A stretch of 64,000 nucleotides of DNA from assembly GCA_965223435.1 (NCBI GenBank), contig CBDCWQ010000023.1:1054001-1118000 (forward strand), given 5' to 3'. A program made the translations under genes and the position numbers. Below are positions 35,055-43,142 of the stretch, piece by piece. Within the stretch, counting starts at the first letter, position 1, and each line of letters begins with the position of its first letter. The stretch comes from CBDCWQ01 sp965223435. GTDB lineage: Bacteria > Myxococcota > Kuafuiibacteriia > Kuafuiibacteriales > Kuafuiibacteriaceae. The notes under the pieces were generated by a model. The model had not been told where the DNA came from. It did not search any database and saw nothing but the letters and a program-made list of their open reading frames with translations.

Positions 35055-36562
35055 AGAACTCCTGGTTCGCGGCGGGCGCGCTTGCGCTGAGGGCGTCTTG
35101 CCGACTGAACCGCCAGATCAAGGGCATCGAACAGGTCCTTGAACTGATGATTGGGGTACTGGACGAGCTGGTCGATCATGGGACCGTGCACGCCCTTTTT
35201 GAAAAAGACTCGACCTTCGTCGAACAGCGCGGCCAGTTTCCAAGCCCGACTCGGCTTGTCCTTGCTTGTGTGGATGGGCATGAATCTTGAGCTTGGTCGC
35301 TTGTGCTTTAGCGTTTGGTACTGAGCCGCCTGGTAGGCATTGCTTTCAATGCCCACTTGTATGGGATCCCATTTGTCGTACCACTCGATAATCTTCGGCG
35401 TCTGTTGCGGAAATCGCAGATGCGCGGCCATGAAGGCCAAGACGAAGACCTCAAAGTCCGATCTACGACCGGCCATCACCTTGCCCCGACAGCCGATTAT
35501 GACTTGAGCGAACTGGTCGTTCTTTTGATCCTCTGTGATGGCGAGATCGATCCCTCCGAAGATCTTAAGCTCATCTTCGCTTGGCCATTCATCTTCGTTG
35601 AGCTGTTGGCACTGGTCATACTGGAAGACCTCGCCTTTCATGGCCTCTGTGTCGCACTGGTATTGGGCATTGAAGATGATGGCGCCCGATTTCACCTTCT
35701 TTTCTTGGAGCCACTGCGGTGGATACCTTTCCGGCCATGGACTTCGGCCCTCTTCGTCTAGGGCAGGAACAATTTGCGTGTGATTCTTTAGTTCGTTCGC
35801 GATGAGGTGGCCGTAGAGGTCGTCGAAGTGGTATCGCGTCCCCTGCCGGTGATGCTCACCAACATGTCGGCGGCCGGGCTCCGGTGGCATAAGGGTCGGA
35901 TCAAGCGTTTGGTAGTACCATTGCTTGACCTTGTCGCGCATATGTTTCGTTCGACTGTTGTCTTCGTCAACGAGGTCATCGGAGATGATGATATCGTAGT
36001 GTCGGGACACCACGGCCGATTCGACGCCAACGCACGTGATACTGGCTTCCTTCGTGATCTTTGTACGCCCAAGGACTTCGATCTCGGTGTTATCCCACTT
36101 GGTTACTTTGTGCGCGTCGTAGAATTCGCCGAAGACCTCAATCAGACGCTGGTTTCCTTCCAAGTGAGCTTTGATTTCCTTCAAGAAGCCTTCCGCATTG
36201 CCCTTGGTCTTACTCGCGATGAGGATGCGAAGGTTTCGGTCCTTGATTAGATAGTGAATGGTCTTCGTGACCGTGCAGATGGTCGTTTTTCCGGCGCCAC
36301 GGAACACAAGCTGGAGACTGTCAGGGTGAAGTAGCTGCCACCGTTGCATCGCTCGATGCATGGGCATGAGCTGATATCCGAGCACTTCTGTCGCGAGAAT
36401 ATCGGTCCGGTCGTTCTCGATGATTTCTCTGCGCAGAACCTCGTTACTGAGTTGCCTGTAGTGCTGGTAGATTTGGACCAGTTCGGAGCGTTCGGCGTTC
36501 CGAACCTTCCGAGCTGCGTTCCTCAAGATAGATTCGTTCGCGATGGGGACGACGGTGCTCAC
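35051..36562 (-). CDS. Terminase large subunit
   Basis: 503 aa. The ATPase part shows a Walker A-like FRGAGKTT near residue 87 and Walker B IIISDDLVDED near 193; the motor may use an SKTKGNAEGF-type motif after strand 3. The C-terminal RNase H-like nuclease has GGIDLAITED, VGIESNAYQAA and DLFDALDLAV, giving the acidic triad expected for DNA cutting. It packages phage DNA into the prohead via the portal encoded next. Start ATG overlaps the stop of the 126-aa gene. Confidence 0.9.
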   Translation of the reverse strand: MSTVVPIANESILRNAARKVRNAERSELVQIYQHYRQLSNEVLRREIIENDRTDILATEVLGYQLMPMHRAMQRWQLLHPDSLQLVFRGAGKTTICTVTKTIHYLIKDRNLRILIASKTKGNAEGFLKEIKAHLEGNQRLIEVFGEFYDAHKVTKWDNTEIEVLGRTKITKEASITCVGVESAVVSRHYDIIISDDLVDEDNSRTKHMRDKVKQWYYQTLDPTLMPPEPGRRHVGEHHRQGTRYHFDDLYGHLIANELKNHTQIVPALDEEGRSPWPERYPPQWLQEKKVKSGAIIFNAQYQCDTEAMKGEVFQYDQCQQLNEDEWPSEDELKIFGGIDLAITEDQKNDQFAQVIIGCRGKVMAGRRSDFEVFVLAFMAAHLRFPQQTPKIIEWYDKWDPIQVGIESNAYQAAQYQTLKHKRPSSRFMPIHTSKDKPSRAWKLAALFDEGRVFFKKGVHGPMIDQLVQYPNHQFKDLFDALDLAVQSARRPQRKRARREPGVL

Positions 36563-36939
36563 CGCAGATGGTCCAATTCACTTCCCGCAACAAAGATATC
36601 TACGCCTTGGCCTCCAGACACGCCCCCGGTAACCGCGATGAAGATGATTCGGCTCCGGCAAGAAAATGTAAATTCGTAGGGCGCGTCCGCGCCGACTCCG
36701 ACGCGCGTTGCAACGGGGCTGATGGAGATGAATGCCCCGGCTGCGTCACTCCATACCTGGACCTCAACGCTGGGGTCAGCTCCGCCTGAAGGCAGGACCT
36801 GTACATGTGCGTACAGGTATCCTGACATGTTCACGCCGCGACCCTTCTCTGTTTCGGGTAATACGTCGATTGCATCACGGACTTCGCGATGCCGAGCGTA
36901 TACCGGCGCGTGTTGGGGCGATCTCTCAAGGTCTGCCAT
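36559..36939 (-). CDS. Small beta-rich protein between terminase genes
   Basis: 126 aa. After a helical start (MADLERSPQHAPVYARHREV) the sequence is a beta sandwich-like domain (SGYLYAHVQVLPSGGADPSV, YEFTFSCRSRIIFIAVTGGV). Function unknown; similar single-domain proteins can be decoration proteins. It overlaps the large terminase gene by 4 bp, so it is part of the operon. Confidence 0.5.
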   Translation of the reverse strand: MADLERSPQHAPVYARHREVRDAIDVLPETEKGRGVNMSGYLYAHVQVLPSGGADPSVEVQVWSDAAGAFISISPVATRVGVGADAPYEFTFSCRSRIIFIAVTGGVSGGQGVDIFVAGSELDHLR

Positions 36940-37010
36940 AGACTCCTCCCAAAAAAGGACACAACTCGCTCACCGGGATGGCATATCGGCGAGCCGGCGC
37001 TATGCTGTCT

Positions 37011-37322
37011 TCAGTCGGTGGCGACCCAGTGGACAGTTTCGCCTGAAACGTTGAGGTCGGCATCGGCCCCAAGGCGGAAGCCCGCTCCAAGCGGGGTCAC
37101 TCCATCACCGCCAGTTACTAGCGATATGCGAGTCGCCGTCCCATTGTCCGCGGCCTTTTGCATCGAACCATCGGGCATCGAGTTTTGCCACGTGGCCTGT
37201 GCGTCGCCGCTCGTGTTGTAGAGAATCACCTCCGCCGGCTTAAAGCCGACCGCGGTGACATCAATCGCATTTCCATCCGCCTCAAAACTTCCCCGAACTC
37301 TTCGGTTTCCACCACTTGCCAT
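37011..37322 (-). CDS. Small structural protein near the terminase genes
   Basis: 103 aa from ATG 37322, preceded by AAGGAGA at 9 nt; the longer upstream frame lacks such a site and overlaps the terminase small subunit candidate. Sequence is a compact beta domain (GSFEADGNAIDVTAVGFKPA, ILYNTSGDAQATWQNSMPDG) with a final VSGETVHWVATD. No named family. Position before the terminase suggests a decoration or packaging accessory protein. Confidence 0.55.
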   Translation of the reverse strand: MASGGNRRVRGSFEADGNAIDVTAVGFKPAEVILYNTSGDAQATWQNSMPDGSMQKAADNGTATRISLVTGGDGVTPLGAGFRLGADADLNVSGETVHWVATD

Positions 37323-37341
37323 TTTCGCTTTCTCCTTCTTG

Positions 37342-38061
37342 CTAGTCCTGCTCTTTGACGACCCGCCGACCACCATGCACTCTGTTGCGTGCGTGGCGCG
37401 CCGGTTGGGTCTTGGGCGCAGGCGCCGCTTTTTGTTTGGGTGTAGATAGATGCAATGGGCCAGGATCCACGTCCTGAAGATTCTTCCCGTCGCCATACCG
37501 CGACATCAAACTGTTTAGATGGCCCAGTTCCTCGGTGATTGCGGTCCGGAGGTCTTTGTTCGTCAGTTGAGCGACAAACATACCGGCCACCAGTTTCGTT
37601 TCTGGCTTCTTGTCGATGAGCCCGAACTGCTGGCCGCGGTCGATAATCTTATCGTAAATGTCGGACCGCGCGCGAACCGCCCCGACCATGGCAGAGTGCT
37701 GCTTGGATTCCTGGAACTGCTCCAGAATGGAGGTTAGGTCGCGGATATTGCGCGTCTGCTCGCGTACGTAGTCGACGTAAAGTTGCTCACTGGTGCGATT
37801 CCGAACGTCTTCCGATTCTTGCGCGTAGTATTCTTTGACGAGTTCCTCGTAGCGAGACCACTCCCAGCCGAGGAGACGGCAGATCTCCTCGTGGGTCTTT
37901 CCGTCCTCGAGATAACTGCGAACCTTGGCACACGTGTGCCTAAGCTCAGTCTTGGTGCGGGCGAGCGCCACGACCGCAGTGTATGAGCCGAAAGGTCCGC
38001 GCGCATACCCTTTGTTTTCGAGCGAGAAAGCCCCGAGACAGCAATGAGCATCGCTGTTCAC
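37342..38061 (-). CDS. Terminase small subunit candidate
   Basis: 239 aa if the GTG at 38061 is the start; a GTG within TAVVALARTK (about 38 residues later) is possible and fits the first conserved helix better. The N-terminal half has a helix-turn-helix-like stretch (LEDGKTHEEICRLLGWEWSR) followed by long oligomerisation helices (QTRNIRDLTSILEQFQESKQ, RARSDIYDKIIDRGQQFGLI). The tail is basic (TQPARHARNRVHGGRRVVK). This plan and the place two genes before the large terminase suit a DNA-recognition subunit. Confidence 0.6.
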   Translation of the reverse strand: MNSDAHCCLGAFSLENKGYARGPFGSYTAVVALARTKTELRHTCAKVRSYLEDGKTHEEICRLLGWEWSRYEELVKEYYAQESEDVRNRTSEQLYVDYVREQTRNIRDLTSILEQFQESKQHSAMVGAVRARSDIYDKIIDRGQQFGLIDKKPETKLVAGMFVAQLTNKDLRTAITEELGHLNSLMSRYGDGKNLQDVDPGPLHLSTPKQKAAPAPKTQPARHARNRVHGGRRVVKEQD

Positions 38062-38109
38062 CGTAGTTTGACATGCCCTCGGCCGGCCTCTTCATGTATT
38101 GGGGGGAAT

Positions 38110-39234
38110 ATGAGGCCGATGAGTATGAGGATGAAGGTGTCCGTCGACGAAAGGCGTCAGGATGAACAACCGTATCAAACAACAGACACCGTGATGCACA
38201 GCATTTATCTTGCCCACCCGATGGAGATCGTAACCGTCGGAGGCCTTGTGACGGGTCTACGACCGACGCCGAAAGACAAGCCCGAGTCGGTCTACGGAGA
38301 TCTCGAAGGCGCAAGCACTAAAATTCAATTTTGTTGCCCGTATGGAAACGCTCCCCGATGTGTGGGCGAAAATGCGCTCATCAGGGGCACAATAAAGGCT
38401 CAGCCAAGCCGATTCCATAGTGGCATGGACGTCACCATCTTCGGCGACTATTTGGGGGAGTGGAAACCAGAGACGACGCCGTCATATGACCTCTCTAGAA
38501 ACCACCGCCAACCCCTGAAAAATTTTCTGCGAACGCATGGTCTTGAATCCTTGGCCGTCTTGGCTTCATATGTTGGAAGATCGGATTGCCAAACCGCCGT
38601 CAACCGGGCGGGCGTTGATGTCGATGTTTGTTTCTATAAATGCAATTTTAAGGATCAGCAGACGATTCTCGAAGCGGTAGATCACGCCATAGAGGAGGGC
38701 CGAACCAGGGCGGTCGCTTTCGTTCGAGGAGGCGGGGAGTCGAAAGGTTTGTCGCTATGGGACGATCCCGAGTTCGTCGACAAACTGATCAAGAAGGATA
38801 TTTCCTTTTACACCGCTGTCGGTCATTCAGACAGTATCACCCTCGCCGACAAGGCTTCGGATGAAAGTTTCACGACACCAACCGATATAGGAAACGCAAT
38901 CGGAAGCGCACTATCAGAGCTTAGGCAGGAGGACGAATCGCGCCAGAGTCTCCGCCTCAAGAGCGAAAAAATAGCCCAGCTCGAGAAAGAACAGGAGGAA
39001 GCCCATATCTCCACAAGGGAGCAAGTAGCTCAACTGGAGTCCAACCAGAGAAAAGCAGAGATCAACCTGCGTGAGACGATTGCTCAACTGAAGACAAGCC
39101 GTACGAAGTTGATCAAAAGGGGCGCGATAGCACTCGGTGTTTTGGGGCTCCTCTGTCTTCTCTTTGCGATAGGGTCTGATTCGGTACTCAAGACCCTAGC
39201 CTCGGGGTTCATGCACCTTTTCAATCTAGAATAG
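38110..39234 (+). CDS. Membrane-anchored exonuclease VII large subunit-like protein
   Basis: 374 aa from ATG 38110 (GGGGGG just upstream; a TTGACA at 38068 may be its promoter, which argues against the earlier ATG at 38044). Residues 35-115 look like an OB-fold (MEIVTVGGLVTGL, ENALIRGTIKAQPS, DVTIFGDYLGEW). Residues 140-265 match the XseA nuclease core with AVAFVRGGGE at 201-210 and YTAVGHSDSITLADKA at 234-249, ending FTTPTDIGNAIG. Residues 265-335 form a coiled coil and 338-356 a single hydrophobic membrane segment. No xseB lies nearby. It is opposite in direction to the phage operon. A defence or exclusion role is inference. Confidence 0.7.
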   Translation: MRPMSMRMKVSVDERRQDEQPYQTTDTVMHSIYLAHPMEIVTVGGLVTGLRPTPKDKPESVYGDLEGASTKIQFCCPYGNAPRCVGENALIRGTIKAQPSRFHSGMDVTIFGDYLGEWKPETTPSYDLSRNHRQPLKNFLRTHGLESLAVLASYVGRSDCQTAVNRAGVDVDVCFYKCNFKDQQTILEAVDHAIEEGRTRAVAFVRGGGESKGLSLWDDPEFVDKLIKKDISFYTAVGHSDSITLADKASDESFTTPTDIGNAIGSALSELRQEDESRQSLRLKSEKIAQLEKEQEEAHISTREQVAQLESNQRKAEINLRETIAQLKTSRTKLIKRGAIALGVLGLLCLLFAIGSDSVLKTLASGFMHLFNLE

Positions 39235-39414
39235 CGATCGTGACGCCCGGTGTCGCCAAAAACGATATCGCGCGGCGTTTACTGTTTCCGAAAAACTATA
39301 CCGGGATTTTGAGTCGTAGGCTGCGCGCACCTCAGACATGGGACAAAAACTCGAAGCAAATTTACTTTCGAGGTGAGTGGGGGGGCGCGCAACGATCGCT
39401 GGTCAGGCGCTGCC

Positions 39415-39502
39415 GTATTCGTCACACTATTATGAAAGAGTGACGAATACCGCTCTGGTTCTTGGAGTACGGTGACGAATACGAGGTGAAAGATGACGAA
39501 TA
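39415..39502. repeat. GTGACGAATAC repeats upstream of and overlapping the recombinase start
   Basis: The 11-mer GTGACGAATAC occurs inverted at 39415-39425 and direct at 39440-39450 and 39472-39482; TGACGAATA recurs at 39494-39502 inside the start of the recombinase gene (ATGACGAATAAC). The first two form a perfect inverted repeat with a 14-bp spacer. They could be recombinase binding (core or arm) sites or an autoregulatory operator. Confidence 0.7.
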
Positions 39503-40113
39503 ACCAAGCCATTGATCGGACGAAGTATCTGAGCGCGGAGGAGGTCACGCAGCTTCAGAAGTCTACGGAGGGCCGGGCCCTGATCGACCTTCGCGATGGC
39601 CGAACAACCTGGGTAGTGTACTGGGCGTTGGTCGATACCGCGCTATCCACCGGGCTTCGGGTGAGCGAGCTGGCCCGGCTGGACGTCGGCGATCTCGATC
39701 TCAGACGGGGCTCCCTGGCCGCGTGGCGCCACAAGCGGCGGAAGGAGGTCCAGGAGACCATTGCGATCGGTAAGCCGCTCAGGGGCCACCTCAAAGAGTT
39801 CCTGGCCTGGAAGAAGTCTGTCGGCCAGTCGGTGGAACAGGATGCGCCGCTATGGATGGGCAAACGTGGGCGGCTATCAAAGCGCGGGCTCCAACACATT
39901 TGGCGGAGCGCCATCGAAGCGGCGGGGCTCCCCACAGAGTTGAGCATCCACGCCGCACGCCATGCGCTGGCCGTTCATCTCCTCAAGGCCACCAGCAACC
40001 TCAGGATGGTGCAGAAGCAACTCGGTCACGCCAGCCCGGTTACGACGGCGAACATGTACGCCGACGTGACGTTCGAGGATATGCAGCAAGGGCTCGGTCA
40101 ACTCTACGCCTAA
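39493..40113 (+). CDS. Minimal tyrosine recombinase (integrase catalytic domain only)
   Basis: 206 aa. It has the catalytic set of tyrosine recombinases: Arg in STGLRVSELARLD, Lys region AWRHKRRKEVQE, HAARHALAVHLL (His-x-x-Arg), QLGHASPVTTANMY with the His and the nucleophilic Tyr. Only about 25 residues precede the first motif region, so the usual SAM-like core-binding domain (about 90-100 aa) is missing. Start ATG lies in the repeat array and has GAGGTGAAAG upstream. It could be the integrase of the phage element or a stand-alone Xer-like enzyme. Confidence 0.8.
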   Translation: MTNNQAIDRTKYLSAEEVTQLQKSTEGRALIDLRDGRTTWVVYWALVDTALSTGLRVSELARLDVGDLDLRRGSLAAWRHKRRKEVQETIAIGKPLRGHLKEFLAWKKSVGQSVEQDAPLWMGKRGRLSKRGLQHIWRSAIEAAGLPTELSIHAARHALAVHLLKATSNLRMVQKQLGHASPVTTANMYADVTFEDMQQGLGQLYA

Positions 40114-40117
40114 GATC

Positions 40118-40330
40118 TTAGGCCGCGTCCTGCTCACCATCGGACCGCCCCCCTTCATCCTGCAAAAGATCGGTCCGACCGGTCGCATTGGTCGGACCGA
40201 TGCGACCGATGTTTCGCATGTCCTCTTGAGACCCGGACGCTTCACCCCTGTTCACTCGAGAGGTCTTCGGGTCGTGCGCCATGTCTTCGAGCTCACGGAG
40301 CTGAGACCACGAGATGTGGGTGAATGTCAT
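40118..40330 (-). CDS. Doubtful small ORF ending in a repeated DLLQD peptide
   Basis: 70 codons from ATG 40330 with AAAGG upstream: MTFTHISWSQLRELEDMAHD then a polar tail with NIGRIGPTNATGRTDLLQD. The stretch encoding TDLLQD is part of a DNA repeat found again near 41362, where it also reads DLLQD but inside another frame. It may be a real small gene or the remains of one. Confidence 0.3.
   Translation of the reverse strand: MTFTHISWSQLRELEDMAHDPKTSRVNRGEASGSQEDMRNIGRIGPTNATGRTDLLQDEGGRSDGEQDAA
40157..40175. repeat. ATCCTGCAAAAGATCGGTC repeat, copy 1
   Basis: A 19-bp sequence identical to 41362-41380, followed in both copies by GGTCGCAT-type sequence. An inverted relative lies near 41577-41606 (GACCGATCTTTTGCA). 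Possible REP-like or att-like element around the integrase. Confidence 0.6.
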
Positions 40331-40575
40331 TCAGGGAACCTTTCTCTATATGGAAAAAGAGGAGTCGTAGTCCGCGGGGCAGGGGCCTTTTCTAATCACC
40401 AAATCACCGTCGGAAAACGCGGGGATGCCTTGGGGGATTGGTACGTAACTCCATATAAATTCTACACTATTCTGGGCCTATGACCGACCGTCACCTTTCC
40501 ATGGGCATCAACTCATGCCGCGCACTTTCTCGTGCAGTTTTTGGGGTCCTTCGCTCCGAAAGGGCACCAAGTTTG
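40331..40575. other. Intergenic stretch without recognised gene
   Basis: About 245 bp between the doubtful 70-codon ORF and the LSm-like gene. I see no credible CDS, tRNA or terminator; an AT-rich patch near 40452-40470 might hold promoter sequence but no consensus spacing is met. Confidence 0.4.
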
Positions 40576-40797
40576 CTATCGGAGCGTCATTTCTTTGATC
40601 TGTTGGAACGAAATCGTGTCCAAAGCGTCCCCATTGATTTGAAAACACATCGGCACCCGATACGTAGAATTGTTGATCTCTAAGTCATACGTTTCGATTC
40701 CGGTCAGTTTACCTTCGCGTATCGATCCGTCGCGCGTCTCCAAATGAACGAACTTGCCGACCATCTCATCGAGATGGATTTCCCATTTCCATTTCAT
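40576..40797 (-). CDS. Small LSm/Sm-like protein
   Basis: 73 aa from ATG 40797, with GGGAG 6 nt upstream. The sequence MVGKFVHLETRDGSIREGKL then TGIETYDLEINNSTYRVPMC and DTISFQQIKEMTL has the Sm1 pattern of LSm-like folds: a strand with Val-x-Leu, a Gly-rich turn, a second strand with Gly-x-Leu-x-Gly, and an Ile-x-x-x-Asp-x-Leu strand. Sm-like proteins usually form rings that bind RNA. The Sm2 motif is not clear, so this stays a fold-level guess. It stands alone within a repeat-rich stretch. Confidence 0.55.
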   Translation of the reverse strand: MKWKWEIHLDEMVGKFVHLETRDGSIREGKLTGIETYDLEINNSTYRVPMCFQINGDALDTISFQQIKEMTLR

Positions 40798-40903
40798 AGC
40801 GGTCTCCCATCGGGCCGCATCGTTACAACGTCTTCGCTTTTTTTTCGACCTCAACGCGCGTTAAAGCAAGCGTTTGATTGCTTCACCTCTACGTTGTCGG
40901 CAA

Positions 40904-41337
40904 GGGGTGAAGAGAAACAAGAATCATTTCGTTGATGAACGTCAACCTTCACCCCTTCACCCCTTGGTCGCGCAACAAAAATAAAAAAAGAGGGGGTGTT
41001 GTAAGTTGAATGACGATTCATATTTTCGTTTTTTGCCCGATTTCTTCACCCCTTCACCCCTTTCACCTCTTACTTTCCCATCCACTTCTTCGGTTTTGCT
41101 CAAATTCGGGCGAAAAACAGGTCGAAGGGGTGAAGCAGGGGTGAAGGTTTTTCGTTGAAATCATTGCGACTTCACCCCTTCACCCCTTCACCCCTTAATC
41201 CCCTTTTAGACTCAGCAACATAAGCTAGAAAAAACAATAGTAGTTCAAAACACCCCCTTTTTGAGGTGAAGAGGGGTGAAGAGGCGAGATTCACAAACGA
41301 TTGTAGCCAGTTGTCCTTCACCCCTAAGGGGTGAAGG
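40904..41337. repeat. Cluster of TTCACCCC / GGGGTGAA repeats
   Basis: At least a dozen copies of the octamer lie here in both directions: forward tandem pairs at 40948-40963 and 41045-41060, a tandem triplet at 41171-41194, inverted copies near 40904, 41127, 41137 and 41273, and a near-perfect palindrome at 41315-41337 (10-bp arms around TAA). No long open frame crosses the cluster. Iterons of a replication origin or a repetitive regulatory region are possible. Confidence 0.75.
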
Positions 41338-41361
41338 AGGCCGCGAACTCACAGTGAATCT

Positions 41362-41380
41362 ATCCTGCAAAAGATCGGTC
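41362..41380. repeat. ATCCTGCAAAAGATCGGTC repeat, copy 2
   Basis: Identical in 19 bp to 40157-40175. Its continuation GCATCGGTCACC has an inverted counterpart at about 41577-41606 (GGTGACCGATAGGACCGATC), so the stretch 41393-41576 is flanked by inverted copies. No coding region is evident in it. Confidence 0.6.
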
Positions 41381-41666
41381 GCATCGGTCACCCCCTGAGA
41401 ATCGCGCCTACGGGCCCGGAATTGGCACCGCATGGCGACCGATGGGGGGCAACCGTATCCGAACGAATCGGTCACCCGTGTGTCTCGCGTGCAGATGGGA
41501 ATGACCGATCGGAGACCGGTCGGGATTGGTCACCCTACGAGGCCGAATTTTAGCCGCAAAAAGCCCTTTTGGGTGAGGTGACCGATAGGACCGATCTTTT
41601 GCACCCATGCTTTGGACAACTGGCGGCGGTGAGTGCCATGTGGTGATCTCGGCCCGAGGGCAACAG

Positions 41667-42420
41667 ATGGATGAAGCACGGATGATGGAGATTTTCATGG
41701 AGGTACAGCGGGGCTTGCCTCGGCAAGGACCCGGCCATGATGACGCGACACGTCGCGCCCTGACTTTTTGCGAGGGATTGCCAGAACACCCGCACGTGCT
41801 CGATATCGGATGTGGGCCGGGTCAGCAAAGCTTAGCGCTGGCCGGGGCGGTTGGGGCAAAGGTAACGGCCGTCGATATCCATCAAGAATACCTGGATGAG
41901 CTGGCCGCACGCAGCGCGCAGGCGGGGCTAAGCAACCAGATTACCCCGGTGTTGGGCGACATGAACGCTTTACCGTTCGAGACGGAGTGCTTCGATCTAA
42001 TCTGGGCGGAAGGTTCGGCTTACATCATGGGGGTGGGCAATGCTTTGCAAGCTTGGAGAACATTCCTTAAACCGCGTGGCTATTTGGTGCTATCGGAATT
42101 GCTTTGGTTGACGGCCAATCCGCCACCAGAGGCGGCGGCATTTTTCGAGCAAGAATATCCGGCGATGTGCGACATTGAGGGCAACGTCGCGATCTTTGCG
42201 GAGGCGGGGTATTCCGTTCTTGGTCATTTCACGATCCCCGACCAGGCATGGTGGGATGGTTATTACATGCCGTTGCGGGCCAATTGCCGGCCCTTCGCGA
42301 AACATACCAAGCTGACGAGCAAGCGCTTGAATTGATCAAAATGACCGAGAGCGAAATCGGTGTGCGCGAGAAATACGGCAAGTCTTTCGGCTATGAGTTC
42401 TTCATCGCTCAAGCTGAGTA
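41667..42420 (+). pseudogene. Class I SAM methyltransferase with a C-terminal frameshift
   Basis: From ATG 41667 (GAGGG 6 nt upstream) the frame encodes a SAM-dependent methyltransferase: HVLDIGCGPGQQSLALAG as motif I, VTAVDIHQEYLDEL as motif II, PFETECFDLIWAEGSAYI as motif IV. Near 42275-42281 the reading changes: the natural frame ends out of phase at 42335, while the +1/-2 neighbour frame continues with LPALRETYQADEQALELIK and FGYEFFIAQAE to a TAG at 42420, as expected for the family's end. One base appears lost in the GCGGGCC tract. Either a decayed gene or a sequence error. Confidence 0.7.
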
Positions 42421-42510
42421 GCCCGTGCGTGTTCAAGTTGCTCCTTGCTATTCGCATCGCTGCGAGGGCTTTCTTCCACGCTTACAAGAGTCGTCGAATA
42501 CAGCTGACGA

Positions 42511-42951
42511 TTAACTCTGTGCGCGAAGCATCGGAATACGATGCAGCGTGTCCGCGATGCCCATTGCATCCAAAACCTCCGCGCGGTTGAAGGATGTCTT
42601 CATTAAGAATACGTGTGCGAGTCGATCGACGACCCGAGCGCTGTGATGAACGCGAACGTCGATTCCGGACATGAGAATGCGGCGCACGTTGGGGTGCTTA
42701 TTGTGTAGGAGCTCGAGGAGCATCAATCCGTTCTTGCCGCCCATCTGATAGTCGCTGATCACAACATCGAACTGATGCGTCTGTAGAAGTTCTTCGGCTT
42801 CCTCAACGCTTTCGGCCGTGGTGACGTCGGCCAGCCCCTCAAGATGGCGGGCGACGAGTTTCCTCATCATTGGCTCATCGTCCACAATAAGTACGCGCTT
42901 TAGGTTTTCGGGGTTCTTGACTCCGCCGGGAGTCCCTTGTTTCGTGACCAT
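42511..42951 (-). CDS. Stand-alone response regulator receiver
   Basis: 146 aa, CheY-like. It shows the acidic pair in RVLIVDDEPMMRKL, the phospho-acceptor Asp in VVISDYQMGGKNG, Ser in ILMSGID and the conserved Lys in FLMKTSF. There is no output domain, only about 20 extra residues at each end. It could be a phosphorelay intermediate. A strong promoter lies about 100 bp upstream. No cognate kinase is adjacent. Confidence 0.85.
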   Translation of the reverse strand: MVTKQGTPGGVKNPENLKRVLIVDDEPMMRKLVARHLEGLADVTTAESVEEAEELLQTHQFDVVISDYQMGGKNGLMLLELLHNKHPNVRRILMSGIDVRVHHSARVVDRLAHVFLMKTSFNRAEVLDAMGIADTLHRIPMLRAQS

Positions 42952-43048
42952 TAGGTCCCTTCCTTTCTCGTGAAAAGGTTGTGGGCTTAGGGGGTCGTTG
43001 CTGTTGGTAGCAGCGGCGGCTCCCGCCCTTTGTTAGCCCTGTATTTTA

Positions 43049-43077
43049 AATATAATCAAAAGCACCAATGCTGTCAA
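43049..43077 (-). promoter_or_regulatory. Sigma-70-type promoter of the receiver gene
   Basis: On the minus strand TTGACA (43077-43072) is followed after exactly 17 nt by TATATT (43054-43049), a near-consensus promoter directing transcription to the 42511-42951 gene with an untranslated leader of roughly 90 nt. Confidence 0.7.
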
Positions 43078-43102
43078 TAATGATCCAAATAAAAACATGT
43101 GG

Positions 43103-43130
43103 TTACATTGATGACATTGGTATTTATGAT
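43103..43130 (+). promoter_or_regulatory. Possible promoter of the Cro-like gene with ACATGT repeats
   Basis: TTACAT (43103) and TATGAT (43125) are separated by 16 nt, upstream of the GTG at 43143. AACATGT occurs just before and just after this stretch, which could mark an operator for the small regulator itself. Confidence 0.4.
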
Positions 43131-43142
43131 AACATGTAGCGA

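Noticed and set aside
41315..41337. Palindrome CCTTCACCCC-TAA-GGGGTGAAGG as a terminator
   Set aside because: No T run follows and it is composed of the same octamer as the surrounding repeats.
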